A stretch of 64,000 nt of DNA, from contig CAUEEP010000901.1 in the NCBI GenBank assembly GCA_958450365.1, positions 992,001-1,056,000 on the forward strand, written 5' to 3'. The stretch is from Mesorhabditis belari (lineage: Eukaryota; Nematoda; Chromadorea; Rhabditida; Rhabditidae). Below, one piece after another: positions 19,753 to 31,229 of this stretch. Position 1 is the stretch's first letter. The number at the start of each line of letters is the position of its first letter. The notes under the pieces are model-generated. The model made no database searches. It had not been told where the DNA came from and saw only the letters and a program-made list of their open reading frames with translations. Both the position numbers and the translations under genes were made by a program.

Positions 19753-19847
19753 CTGACAAAGATCAGTTTTTAGGGTTAGTATCAACCCTGAGACTTTGGG
19801 AAAAGTGTTTCGAGAAATTTTGAAACGGATTTCCCCTTGGGAAGTCC
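19753..19847 (+). ncRNA. SL-like RNA unit with unrelated 22-nt leader, left arm
   Basis: From the donor GTTAGTATCAACCCTGAGAC onward it matches SL RNAs, with AAATTTTGAAAC and a GGATTTCC-CCTT-GGGAAGTCC hairpin. Counting a 22-nt leader gives 95 nt, the family length. The leader is CTGACAAAGATC + AGTTTTTAGG, not SL1. No TCTGGCACAC lies at -47, which argues for a pseudogene; a novel leader is the alternative. Confidence 0.45.
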
Positions 19848-20153
19848 AAAAGTCTCTTTCGAAAGAATCACTCGACTTTGACACACATTGATCTTGCTCT
19901 AAGCCCCGAAAATAAAAAACTAAAGTTTAAAATTCATTAAAATTCGAAAAGCAATCCATTTACCTTGTTAATTTGTGCAAAGGGTAATTTTGAATCGATC
20001 GACAAAAAAGGAAAACATTTAAAGTTCAAATTGATTTAGACAGGGTTATGCTAGCTGTGTCTTGTCAATCAGAAATAAAGTAAATCCAAACTACAGTATA
20101 CTCTTGTTAATACCCAGAGATTATAAAGCTTTTTCCTAAAAAAACAAAAGCTT

Positions 20154-20225
20154 GGGCTCGTCCGGGGATCGAACCCGGGACCTCTCGCACCCAAAGCGAG
20201 AATCATACCACTAGACCAACGAGCC
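20154..20225 (-). tRNA. tRNA-Pro (TGG), left arm
   Basis: 72 nt. Acceptor GGCTCGT/ACGAGCC, D arm TGGTCTAGTGGTATGA, anticodon arm CTCGC-TTTGGGT-GCGAG with anticodon TGG, T arm CCCGG-GTTCGATCC-CCGG, discriminator C. All stems pair. A T-rich stretch downstream can serve as terminator. Confidence 0.97.
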
Positions 20226-20551
20226 ATGAGGAAGGGCATCACAAATGAGCAACAAATAGATGTGCGGCAATTTTAAAGCGGGATTTAAAATACTTTGCTT
20301 TAGGCAACCATTTACCCCTTTTCGATTCATAGAAAAATCCAATGAAAACAAAACTGAAATCTCGTGTTTTCTTTGTAAAAATGGCCGTAACCGCTGTTTT
20401 CCCAAAAATAAAAACAATAAAGAAACTGTAGTTTAAAATTTAAAAAGAGGCATAAGAAATTGGATGGGAATTCAATGCCAAACGAAAATCCCTCTCTTTG
20501 ATGGTTGAATCTTTTTTTCCACAAAGCCGTGAATGAAATCTTTTCCCATTT

Positions 20552-21368
20552 TCACAACGAGCCATGCCTGAGCTGACGAAAATGGGGTTGATCTTTTGGA
20601 TGGTTAAGATCTTGGAGAAAGCTGGCTTCAGCGAGAAAGAATTGTCAATTAGAGAAAAGAGAGACTCCAAAAAAAAGCGCGAGCAGTGGAAGGGAGCAGG
20701 TCAGTGGCCAAGCCTCACAAACGGCATCTCAAATGAGCAAGAAATAGATGTGCTTTTGATCTGACAGAGAACAGTTTTTATTTTATTCTTTAAATTGAAG
20801 AAAAATCCTATGAATTCATTTTCTAAAAGGTAAAACGTTAAATTTAATAAAATACCGTAATCAAACTTTCGCTTTCATTCGATCATTTCAATTTTCGTAT
20901 CATTCGATGAAGCTCAACACCAAAATTGAGCTAACTGAATAAAACTAGCATTTGGTTAAGGTAATTTTTCAAAAAGATGTCTTTTAGAAAGCACAGTACC
21001 CAAAAATACACTTAAGTCGTGTCTTTTCTTTAAAAAAAAATCATTTTCAAACGTTTTCCAAGTCACAAAAAGCACACAATCTTTCTCAAATCTCCTTTTC
21101 TTTATCCAAAATAGCTTTTGTATCTAGTTGAGCCTCTTTCACTCAAATTGATCTTTCCACAAACAATCCCAGAAATAAAATTTTCCCTTCAACTCAAATT
21201 GTATGTCAAAAGTCGGCCTACAAAAGCTAAGGGTGATTTTTGGTGAAAAAAGCGAAACACAAAGAAAATAGGGCAACGAAAAAGCCGAGAAAACTTTTCA
21301 ACAATGAAATTATTTGCTGGGATGAAACATAAACACAAACACAGAAAAGCATATATTTTTGAAGGGAA
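20552..21368. other. Centre of the large inverted repeat
   Basis: Holds a segment (20565-20640) that also precedes the third tRNA-Pro at about 50065-50137 in inverse orientation, a TGACAGAGAACAGTTTTTATT leader-like piece at about 20761, and a dispersed repeat near 20860-21000 related to 33720-33890. No gene. Confidence 0.6.
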
Positions 21369-22058
21369 ACGGGAAAAGATTTCATTCACGGCTTTGTGGA
21401 AAAAAAGATTCAACCATCAAAGAGAAGGATTTTTGGTTTGGCATTGAATTTCATCTAATTTCTTATGCCTCTTTTTAAATTTTAAACTACAGTTTTTTTT
21501 TATTGTTTTTATTTTTGGGAAAACAGCGGTGGGTTACGGTCATTTTTACAAAGAAAACACGAGATTTTAGTTTTGTTTTCATTGGGTTTTTCTATGAATC
21601 GAAAAATGGGTAAATGGTTGCCTAAAGCAACGTCTTAATACCGCTTTAAAATTGCCGCACATCTATTTGTTGCTCATTTGTGATGGCTTCCTAGAAACTC
21701 TAAGTAGACACTTACTAAGATGTACCATAATTTTGCACTTACTTTACCCCTAATCAACAAAGATCGACAGCGGCTTCTCGGATTAGCCCATATTTTTCTC
21801 AATACCACGGTGCACTTCAACCATAAATGACACTAAAGGACCAATCTTAACAAGTTTAGCAAGTCTAAACAAGAAAAAGTTTGTCAGACAGTCAAGACAG
21901 TTCTTTCAAGGTCATTTTTACAAAGATTTCAGTTGTGTTTTCATTGGGTTTTTCTATGAATCGAAAAAGGGGTAAATGTTTGACTAAAGCAAAGTCTTAA
22001 TACCGCCTTAAAATTGCCGCACATCTATTTCTTGCTCATTTGTGATCCCCTTGATCAT

Positions 22059-22130
22059 GGCTCGTTGGTCTAGTGGTATGATTCTCGCTTTGGGTGCGAG
22101 AGGTCCCGGGTTCGATCCCCGGACGAGCCC
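22059..22130 (+). tRNA. tRNA-Pro (TGG), right arm
   Basis: Identical in sequence to the left-arm tRNA, in mirrored orientation. Full cloverleaf with anticodon TGG and B box GGTTCGATCCC. A T-run follows at about 22136-22147. Confidence 0.97.
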
Positions 22131-22439
22131 AAGGTTTTGTTTTTTTGGGAAAAAGCTTTATAATCTCTTTGGGTATTAACAAGAGTATACTGTAGTTTTG
22201 GATTTACTTTATTTCTGATTGACAAGACACAGCTAGCATAACCCTGTCTAAATCAATTTGAACTTTAAATGTTTTCCTTTTTTGTCGATCGATTCAAAAT
22301 TACCCTTTGCACAAATTAACAAGGTAAATGGATTGCTTTTCGAATTTTAATGAATTTTAAACTTTAGTTTTTTATTTTCGGGGCTTAGAGCAAGATCAAT
22401 GTGTGTTAAAGTCGAGTGATTCTTTCGAAAGAGACTTTT

Positions 22440-22534
22440 GGACTTCCCAAGGGGAAATCCGTTTCAAAATTTCTCGAAACACTTTTCCCAAAGTCTCAGG
22501 GTTGATACTAACCCTAAAAACTGATCTTTGTCGG
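22440..22534 (-). ncRNA. SL-like RNA unit with unrelated leader, right arm
   Basis: Mirror copy of 19753-19847; the leader differs by one base (CCGACAAAG). Donor, Sm-like site and hairpin are all kept. Confidence 0.45.
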
Positions 22535-22975
22535 ATCAAAAACTCGTGTGTGACCGGATACAAGTGCTGAGCACAAAACGAGTTTCAAAACTTCTCTCTC
22601 ACTTCACCTAGATCGGCTTTTTGTCCGTTTACTCCAAATCACTCCGAAAAACACTACGTAGAAAGCGATTAGCGGGTCGAACAAATGTAAAAATTGAAAG
22701 AACCGGTTTGCTTCTGCAAAACGCAACTCTAGTTTTTAAAAGCATTGACAAGCAGCAGTTGTAAAGTCCGTGAAGTGAACTTTTGTCAAAATGAAATAAA
22801 GTTTAATATCAATGTTTCAGCTCATTTATTCAGTTCTTTATTTTTTGAATTTCTAACTTTAGTTTCCTTTAGTCTCGGAGTTTCACAGTACACAACTAAC
22901 AAGATCAATGAGATATTCTTTTGGATTAAAATTAAAAAGATCCAAAGCCATCGAATTGCTGACTATGAGATTTGT

Positions 22976-23070
22976 GGACTTCTCAAAAGAGAAATCCGTT
23001 TCAAAATTTTCCCCAAACATTTTTGTGCATCCTGACGCTATTACTAACCTCTAACTTGGGTAATTAAACC
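22976..23070 (-). ncRNA. SL1-variant leader RNA gene, right arm
   Basis: Mirror copy of 19223-19317 with the same AAGTTAGAG variant leader, but with a normal GT donor. Sm-like site and 9-bp hairpin intact, 95 nt. The promoter region is damaged (TTTCTGGCCAGGG in place of TCTGGCACACGGG). Confidence 0.65.
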
Positions 23071-23107
23071 GACTTTGGTGGCCGCTTTCTCGGTATCCAT
23101 CTGCCCT

Positions 23108-24007
23108 GGCCAGAAACCTAGACTTGATTGTGTGCGATTGTGTGCTCCCGATTGTGTGCTCCCGCAAAGCACACCTCCTCATCACCATTGAAATAAAAAC
23201 TCTGTCCTTAGTTTGACCTCAATTTTCTAAAAGAGTCAACAAATTTCTTCAAGTCTAGTGTTGAATACAGAAAAGTATACAAAGTTCGGCAAAGTTTAAA
23301 AGATCAGCGCTGCATGTGTGCCTAGCGTGTCTGATAGAGATCGGCACTGAAAGAGAGTTTTGCCAAAAAGGTGATTGAACGGCGTGAAGAAACTCGCTAA
23401 GCATCTCTCAGCATCTCTTTTGTGATGCTTTATCTTCTCTTTTCTTTTCTTCTTTTTCTTGTTTATGTGATGTTTGATAGGATTCATATCTTCAATTCTT
23501 TCTTTGCTTTTTCAACTCTTTCTCAACTGTGTGTCGATATTGATGTTCTCCAATGGCACCTGCGATTTTTCAATCGCTTAAGTTTTTGAATATTTTGACT
23601 CTTTTAACTATTTTGATTCTTTTAACTATTTTACCGAGTTCAAAACTATAATTTTAACGTTAATTTATAACTGAATATCTTTATTTCTAAAGGAATTAGA
23701 GGTTTTGAATCTTTTTGAACTTCTGAATAACTGAATATCTTTATTTCTAAAGAAATTAAAACGTTTTGAATCTTTTTGAACTTCTGAATAACTGAATAGC
23801 TTTACCGATCTTGTAACTATCTTTATCTTATAACTGAAGATCTTTACTTCGAAAGAAATTAGAGAATTTGTATTTTCTTGAACCAGCTCATTTTTCAGCT
23901 TGAACCAGCTCAACCAGCTCATTTTCAGTTAAATAACTTTGTACATTTTCAGCTTAATCCCACCTTTATTCTTTTCTTAAATGCCCTGAGATTTGCCGAA
24001 TTCTACG
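23108..24007. other. Intergenic and 5' UTR region of the PAPS transporter gene
   Basis: Contains degenerate direct repeats at about 23660-23840 (GAATATCTTTATTTCTAAAG, TTTTGAATCTTTTTGAACTT). A likely trans-splice acceptor ATTTTCAG ends at 23952, 55 nt before the ATG. No other gene. Confidence 0.5.
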
Positions 24008-27000
24008 ATGAATGAAACGGAGATCGACACGACGAGCCTTTTACAAAAAGTTGCTCAATATGCGTTAGAGGTGAGGAAATAAAATGGTCGACGAAATGCT
24101 GGGAATCAGCCAATTTTCAGCTAGTTTTACTACCAGACGGTGAACAGCCATGGCCCTTAAAATTGTCTCTAATCCTTATCGGTTATTCAACGATAATCAT
24201 TCCCTGCTGGCTATTGCTCTATTTTCTTCGAAAGCGTTTCAATGGTGGGTTTTAAAATTAGTCAATGATTGCTGAAAAGTCGCAACTACTGTAATGATTC
24301 TATTAGGTTGGTGAATTGAAAACTGCGGGGCTTTGAACTAAAATTTGTTCAACATAAAACCATCAATTCATTCCAAATAATTTCCATTATTATTGACGAC
24401 TTCTGCCCATTTTACAGGCAATTTGCGGATTCCCTTTCGTGGTAGGATTTTGGTTTTGAATCGAAAAACTTTCAAAGCCAATTTTTGACTGTTTCTTCCG
24501 GATCCAAGTGTTCCGAAAGCTCATTACCCATGGTCCGGAATAAATAGTAATCAGAAGGGGTGAGGTCCGGACTGTGTGGGGAATGCGCCAAAAGTTCCCA
24601 ACTAAAGCTGTTTATTTTAGAGCTAGTCAGTCTGACTAATAACTAATAACAGTTTTGCAACATGTTATTAGTTATTATTTAGATAAAAAGTAAATTCTCC
24701 AACAGATTTCCTCTTTTATTGGGTTGGTGAAAATTGCGGGACTTTGAACTAAAATTTATTCAACATAAAACCATCAAGTCATTCCAAATAATTTCCATTA
24801 TTATTGACGGATTCCTCTTTGGTGGTAGAATTTTGGTTTGTGTGTGAGACAAGTGTGAGACTCAAAAATCGAGGACTGGAGATGTCAGCTGTCAGCTCAG
24901 TTTGAGCACTTTCTTCAAAAGAAACCCATTTTGGTGTCAATAGAAAAGTTGTAGAGAATCAAAAATTAGGCTTATAGCCAAATTTCCAAAAAGATACACT
25001 TAGTAGTTTCGCTTAAAAGGCAAGTTTTGTGAAAATTCGTAAATTTGGCATTTCTTGAAAACCAGTTTTTGAATCGTTCTGAAAATTTGGATATAAGCTT
25101 GATTTTTGATTCTCTACAACTTTTCCATTGACACCAAAATGGGTTTCTTTTGAAGAAAGTGCTCAAACTGTCACATATGACAATAGCCGGCAGTTTTCAA
25201 TTCACCAACCCAATATTACCGAATCCTTACGGTATGTAACTTTCAGGCGAAAAGACGGAGATCCCTGAGGAATGGTATTGGAGATTGGGAAGAAATTTCG
25301 CGATCGGACGACCCGAAGCCGCTCTTCCGAAAAGACAATCATCAACCGATAGTGCACAAGAAATCATCCCACAATCGCAACAAGAAAAAAATGAGAGGAA
25401 AAAGATGCTCAAGGAGATTTTCTATTTTGTGCATTATTTCACCGGGATACAGGTTAACGTAGCTTTCGCTTAGGTAAAAAAAAATGCACTATTCAGTTGA
25501 CACTGGTTGCGATGGGCTTTCTACAAGAACGTGTGATCACAAGAGGATATCCAAGGGATATCCCATTAGGTGGAAATGAGAGTGACGTCATTATTGATCG
25601 GGTGAGTGAAAACCTAGCACTTTATGGTATAATGGACTCTTGTATTGTACTTTTAAGATTAGTAGATTTGCAGGATGATCAACAATTATAGCGCCGCATT
25701 TCAGACGGTCTACTTCAGCCAAAATTGAGTCAATCGTTCTGATTTTTCTGGATATAAATCTCAAGTATTTTTCCTTAAACGGTGCGCATTATCTAATCGA
25801 TTTAAGCTTTCAACTTCTTTATATAACCCTTCAAAGTTGAGAGCCGAGTGTCGCTTGGCACTTTATGGAGAGCCTTTATGGAATCGGAAAAACAGGCTGT
25901 AGTTTTGGATTTACTTTATTTTTGGTTGACAAGTCAAGACAAGACAAGACAAGACAAGACAAGCTAGCATAGCCCGATCTAAATCGATTAGATCTTAAAG
26001 TAGATATTAACTGAGCTTTGATGACATTTCTCAAGGATTTTTGCAATTAGAGCATATGAAATTTTGTTCATTAACATAAATAAATTCAATCTCAACAAGA
26101 TTTTGACAAGAGCGCTCTCAAAAATCCCATAAATGTATAGAGTGCCAAGCGAAACTTGGCTCTCAACTCTGAAAGGGCATAGAAAGAAGTTGAAAGGTTG
26201 AATCGATTAGATAATGGGCACCACTTAAAGAGATATACTTAAGATTTTGCTACTGAAAAATCAGAACGATTGACTCAATTTTGGCGAATCTAGGCCATCT
26301 GAAGTGTGGCTTTGATCTGAAGTCACCAAAATGGGGTAATGAAGGGTTTCTCCTCGTTTTCTAACTGTTGGCCACCCTGTAGATCTACTTGAATGGCCTA
26401 GAATGGCCTAGAGCTAACATTTTTCTTAAAAGTACAATAAAAAGCTGCCCATTCAGTTCAAAAAAGGCTTGATTTCAATATGAAAGCATTGCTTTGATTG
26501 ATTTAGTTCGGTGACAGTCAATATCTTCTTTTATGGAATCGAATCGTTGCACTGCTAGTAGCAATGGTGGTGATTCTTTGGAACATTCGGAGGTTAGATT
26601 GAATAAAGCAAAATAGAGATTGAATAGAGCAGGTTAGATTGAATAGATTCAAGTTCTACAGTAGTACAGTGATACGGCAATACAAACTACAGTAACACTG
26701 TAATACGATCATTATTCGATTTGATTTTAGTCAACCCGATCACGTGCCACCCTATTACAAGCACGGTTACACCTCAATCGCCAACACGATCTCTTCTTGG
26801 TGTCAATATGAAGCGCTCAAATATGTCTCTTTTCCTACGCAGGTTATTCAAAAAGAATTTCAAATTCTATGCAAATTCTAGATGATTTTCAAATGCTCTA
26901 AAATCGTGGTCACAATGATTATGGGAACAATCGTGAGAAGGACAAGGTTGAAATTGAGAATCGATCTTTAAATCGATCTTTAAAGACTTCCTAGACTTCC

Positions 27001-30000
27001 TAGACTTTTCTAGAAATCTTTCAATTAATTCTCTCAAAACTTTAGATACTCAATTTTCGAATACGTTTGTGGTGGATTGATAGCCGTTGGAGCATCGCTT
27101 TTCCTTGTGTCGAGCTCCGATTCGGGAGTCGGCGGGAAAGCGACATCGGTGTGTAACAATCAGTCAAAATCTCGAAACACTTCCTTTTTTGGTACACTGA
27201 ATAAACTGAATAATGATATTTCTCAGATCTCTGGCATTATTCTTATGATCGGCTACATTTTTGTCGATGCGTTTACAACGAACTGGCAGAAGAAGCTTTT
27301 CGATACGAAGCCGAGAGTCAGCAAGTATCAGGTGAGTTCGATCAGCTCATTAGTCAGGGCCCGGTTTCACCACCACTTACGACATTGTCGTAACTCCTTA
27401 CGACACCATTTCACCACCATTTTACGACACTATTGTAACTTCGTAAATGGGAAAATCTACGAAATTGTCGTAACGGTTTACGACAAGGCAGTGTTGCAAG
27501 AAAAAGGCTTACGACAGTGTCTCCACGTACAAAACTGTCGTAAAATGGCGGTGGAACCGGGCCCAGGTTTGCCAGGTTTCAGAAATTGAAAAATTTCCAT
27601 TGAAAAATTCGAAGTTAGTACCAAATCAGTCAAGCGGCCAAAAAACCCGCCTAACGGATGTCTAGGTGGATGTTTTTGCGGCTGAAGCTAGTTGTAGCTG
27701 TGGTGCAGTCGGGAGCACGTCCCGAGTCTAGAGCTCAGCCCCCGTAAGGCCAGTCAATCCCGAATTTTTGAATTTTTTATTTTACTTGCATAACTACAAT
27801 ATATTCTAAGGTTTTCTAAAGAAGTTTTAGCTTTATTTAATCAAAACACGGCTGAGAAAATGCGCAGACAGATAAACAGGCAGCTCTTTTATATTTCGTT
27901 CCTTGCAAAAATTCAAATGAATTTGATGAGCTATTCCTTTTGCCCCTTTACTCTTCCCAAAATGAGATAAACGTAAATTTCCTCCAGGAGATATCGAGCT
28001 GATATAGATGGCTTTATTAGGTTTGTAGTCATATCCTATTTATAGCTTTATAGCTTAAATCTATTTAAAATTATACCGGATAAAAGATGATAAAATTGAA
28101 CGATGAAGAAATGAATTTGCATCAATCAATTGCTAGCCAGTGAAAGATGCAAATTACGATCGTTTTTCAGATGATGATCGGTGTGAATTGTTTCTCGACG
28201 ATTCTTTGCTTTGTCTCACTCCTCGAGCAGGGTACCCTTTTCATTTCGACTCGCTACGCACTCACACATAAAGGATTTATCAGGTAACAACTCAATAAAG
28301 CCACAACGGTAAACCTTAAGCCTTTTAAAGAGATTTGGCTTTCCACAAAGTCTTTTCGTTCTTTTTTTTAACTTCTGTGGAAAAAGAATAGATACACTAC
28401 TGGACAATGAAATATCATATTTGAAAAAACTCTTTCGCACTTTCGCGCGTCTATAACTCCCTTGTCTTTACCGTATTTCTAAATATTAATATTACCATTG
28501 TGTAGCCCTTGAAAAGAGCTTTCAGAAAATGTATAACACTAATAGTTTAAACTCAAAGACAAGGGAGTTACAGACGCGCGAAAGTGACGATCGTTTTTCA
28601 AATATCATATTTCATTGTTCCGTACTGTATTCATCAGTTAATCGTTTTCTCTAAATAAAAAGTATTTTGTTCCTCAATTTCCAATCTTTTTAAGTCAATT
28701 GGGATCATTTTCAAGTAAATTCGAGAGTGAAAAAAAAAAACGATAAAAATCTCTACGAAGAAATTGGCTGAATGAGAGCTCTTTGAAAATTTCCCTTTAA
28801 TTTCCAAACTCAGAGACGTCTTTTTGCTGTCGATCTCGGGTGCTTTTGGTCAGTTGTACATTTATGCGACAATTGCTCACTTTGGACCGATCTGTTTCGC
28901 GATCATGTTAACTGTTAGACAGGTGACTTTTTGACGAAACAAAACAAACAAACACAATTTCTATCTTTTTATTCAGATTGGCTCAATCATTCTCTCGTCG
29001 ATCTATTACGGTCATCCGCTTACAATTTATGCCTGCATCGGCTTGTGCGTCGTTTTTGGCGCCATGTTTGCTGATATTTATCGAAGGTAAGTTCAGGTTG
29101 AAAGTCACTTAACTAGAAGAACCGTTATATAGTATAAATCAATTTTCTTTTGTTATTGCAACAAAGCCGATCAATTTTGAAGCTTTACTGTACACATTAC
29201 TGTTCCTATGAGACAGGCAAAATCAATCTAATTGTTGATTTTTGTCCGGAAAGTCGAATCTGTTCTGCCGAAAATTTGTAGCTTTAATTCAAATATGAAA
29301 TCTAGAATTTGTGGTATAGTGTACGGGTGTACTTCTGGGATAGTGTACAGGTGTACTTCTGGAATAGTGTAGGGGTGTACTTCTGGAATAGTGTACGGGT
29401 GTACTTCTGGAATAGTGTAGGGGTGTACTTCTGGTATAGTGTACGGGCGTACTTCTGGAATAGTGTACGGGTGTACTTCTGGTATGGTGTACGGGTGTAC
29501 GCTCCTCTCTTGTACTAGGGGCGAGCGCACAATCCCATCTGGCACACGGGGCAGAGAGATAGGGAGAAAGCGGCTAACAAAGTCGGTTTAATTGCCCAAA
29601 TCATCAGTTAAATGACTTGAGGCAAACACTTGCTCGAGTCTTTTCACATAAGCAAAAAAGTGAGGGAAAAAGGTTCTAGAAACTAACTTGCGCTAAAATT
29701 GAGTACACTCAACTCTCTCTCTATAACGGAACGGAAGCGGAAAACTCTATAACGGAATGGAATTTTGGTCGGTCCCGGCCGACCTATATATAAAATATAA
29801 AGCTATATACAACGGCACTCTAGATCTGGGTTTCGGATAGCTTTTTTTTCGGTTCCTTTCGCTTCAAATCGAAAATCCGAAAATTTCGTTTAATTCGGTT
29901 TTGCAGCTGATTTTTTTCAGGTCAATCGAATGGACTTTACTGAAATTTTTCTTTATCTTTAAGTATCAATAAAACTACCGAAATGGAGATCTTTTGTAGA

Positions 30001-30848
30001 GAAATTTGCATACAAAATTTGCATTTCAAAAGAAATGAGAAAAGAAATTAGCGCTCGACCCGAAATCAAAACAAAATAAAAAAATTTCGGTTTGTTTCGT
30101 TTCGATCCGAAACCGAAACCCATGTCTACCGTACTCTATATAATGGAAAAATGTTTTGATCTCTTCCATTCCGTTATAGAGAGTCGATTGTAGTTTTAAA
30201 AATACTATAGCTACTAGCCTGCTAGAAAGCATAGAAAAATTGAATCTAAACGGCTGATGAAGCTTGCCTAAACTTGGCATTTTCCCTATGAAAATACGGG
30301 GGTTAGTCAAAACAGCGCCATCATAGAAAACGTTCAAAACAGCGCCATCATAGAAAACGTTCAAGACAGCGCCGTCAAATTTCTCACAACACAATCGAGT
30401 GATACTCAGTTGGTTAACCGAATATCTTTAGAGACCCATTTCAGGTGCTCTTTTTATCTATGAAATATTAACTTTCTTTAAAAAACTGTTTCACCCATCA
30501 TGTGGCCAAGAACGAAAGGAATTTTTTGATATAAAACTTGAACCGGCTTGGTTTTGTGGATTTTGAGAAATTTGACGGCGCTGTTTTGAACGTTTACTAT
30601 TATGACGCTGTTTTGACCACCCCCGAAAATACGGTAGCCTAATTTTGCAAATTTGTAAATGAAAATCGAATTTCAGATATCGTATCCGGCAACGAAACTT
30701 GAAGAAGAAGAAAACGGTGAGAAGCAACTCGACGGACACCTCAGCCTCGACCACCTCGACGACTTCAGTCACTTCAGATGACGTAGCCGTCTCTTCTTCA
30801 ATTCACTCACAACCATCCACTCCAGAACCTCAACAAAATAAGCTTTAA
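24008..30848 (+). CDS. pst-1: Adenosine 3'-phospho 5'-phosphosulfate (PAPS) transporter, SLC35B2 type
   Basis: Golgi multi-pass carrier that imports PAPS, the sulfate donor for glycosaminoglycan and protein sulfation. Thirteen exons in consistent phase: 24008-24070, 24121-24244, 25247-25452, 25497-25601, 26507-26592, 26731-26842, 26882-26946, 27046-27148, 27227-27331, 28171-28283, 28814-28922, 28977-29086, 30677-30848; 490 aa, TAA at 30846-30848. UAA-transporter landmarks: VAMGFLQERVITRGY, FGDSQYLLLWNRIVALLVAM, SSWCQYEALKYVSFPTQ, KCSKIVVTMIMG, EYVCGGLIAVGASLFLVSS, GYIFVDAFTTNWQKKLF, and FGQLYIYATIAHFGPICFAI. The C-terminal tail is cytosolic-looking, with KKKK and Ser/Thr-rich sequence. AATAAA at 30965. 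Introns hold mariner pieces and palindromes, but every exon is open. Confidence 0.93.
24303..24665 (-). pseudogene. Mariner family A fragment in intron 2
   Basis: Left TIR TTAGGTTGGTGAATTGAAAA after TA. The minus strand keeps the transposase C-terminus ([14 protein letters not shown] and the SPDLAPFDYYLF-like part). It is 3'-truncated at about 24665, with no right TIR. Confidence 0.75.
24719..25213. mobile_element. Mariner-derived MITE (family A) in intron 2
   Basis: TA duplications at 24717-24718 and 25214-25215. Left TIR TTGGGTTGGTGAAAATTGCG (short deletion), right TIR complete, internal palindrome with arms from about 24895 and 25065. It ends 33 bp before exon 3. Confidence 0.8.
25720..26310. 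repeat. Long inverted repeat in intron 4
   Basis: Arms share CAAAATTGAGTCAATCGTTC, AGATAATG(C/G)GC and TTGAGAGCC(G/A)AGT(G/T)TCGCTTGGCAC. The loop (25895-26010) is a copy of the tRNA-Pro flank (compare 22190-22270) with a GACAA array at 25935-25968. Confidence 0.7.
27355..27567. repeat. Palindromic element in intron 9
   Basis: Ends GGGCCCGGTTTCACCACCA and the inverse, with several TACGACA/TGTCGTA pairs inside. It lies 24 bp after the exon 9 donor. Confidence 0.75.
27640..27775 (+). repeat. tRNA-like (SINE-like) sequence
   Basis: GCTGTGGTGCAGTCGGGAGC resembles an A box and matches the head of the 58030-58105 sequence (GTGGTCAAGTCGGGAGCGC); the B box is degenerate (CCAGTCAATCCCG). Confidence 0.35.
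28405..28620. repeat. Inverted repeat in intron 10
   Basis: Ends CACTTTCGCGCGTCTATAAC with TCCCTTGTCTTT, and the inverse near 28560-28590. It has the size and form of a MITE. Confidence 0.65.
29313..29500. repeat. 24-bp minisatellite, about 8 copies
   Basis: Unit GTGTACTTCTGGAATAGTGT plus ACGG. It lies directly before the truncated SL promoter at 29525. ORFs on both strands are repeat artefacts. Confidence 0.85.
29525..29601 (+). pseudogene. Truncated SL1 gene (promoter plus 17 nt of leader) in intron 12
   Basis: Promoter GAGCGCACAATC and TCTGGCACAC (29538-29547, -47), then GGTTTAATTGCCCAAAT, after which the match stops. No donor, Sm site or hairpin. Confidence 0.8.
29705..30195. mobile_element. 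TIR element in intron 12
   Basis: Ends ACTCTCTCTCTATAACGGAA and the inverse (TTCCGTTATAGAGAGTCGA). A second ACTCTATAACGGAATGGAA lies just inside the left end. Interior is non-coding. Confidence 0.6.
30290..30640. repeat. Inverted repeat in intron 12
   Basis: AAAACAGCGCCATCATAGAA units (three on the left) face GACGGCGCTGTTTTGAACG and GACGCTGTTTTGACC on the right. The outer ends are GAAAATACGG and its inverse-related partner. Confidence 0.6.
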
Positions 30849-31229
30849 TCGCATTTCATCACATTTTATATCTTCATTGTCTTTCTTTTCCCCCATTCTT
30901 GGGATTTCTTATGCATAGTGCTTTAGGCTTTATCGATAGTTATGCTTAGGCTTGAGTTTTTGATAATAAACTATTGTAATAGCTAGTTAAAAGAAAAGAA
31001 AAGAAAAACAAAAACGAAAAATGTAATTAGATTCTAAATGCATCATTGCACCTGCCCCCCACCCAACATCCGTGCGAAATAAGACAAAAAAAACGTTCTC
31101 TATCAGAATTCCCCAAGTTTAGAAAAACGTTCGTGGAAAAACAAGTTGTAAAGCTTTCTTTTTTTTCTTTTTCTGATACTTTGCCAAGAATTATCTTTAT
31201 AAAAAGTTAATTAAACATTTGGTTACAAA

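Larger units (their letters stand above)
19186..23107. repeat. Large inverted repeat carrying SL-type and tRNA-Pro genes
   Basis: The left arm (about 19186-20551) is repeated in inverse as the right arm (about 21369-23107) around a centre near 20552-21368. Each arm holds one SL1-variant gene, one SL-like unit with a non-SL1 leader, and one tRNA-Pro. The right arm is longer because 21690-21905 is inserted, followed by a second copy of the tRNA 5' flank (21906-22050). Arm identity is high enough to follow base by base. Confidence 0.9.

Noticed and set aside
20211..20764. Short frames around the left tRNA-Pro
   Set aside because: They read through tRNA flank and inverted-repeat sequence with no protein features.
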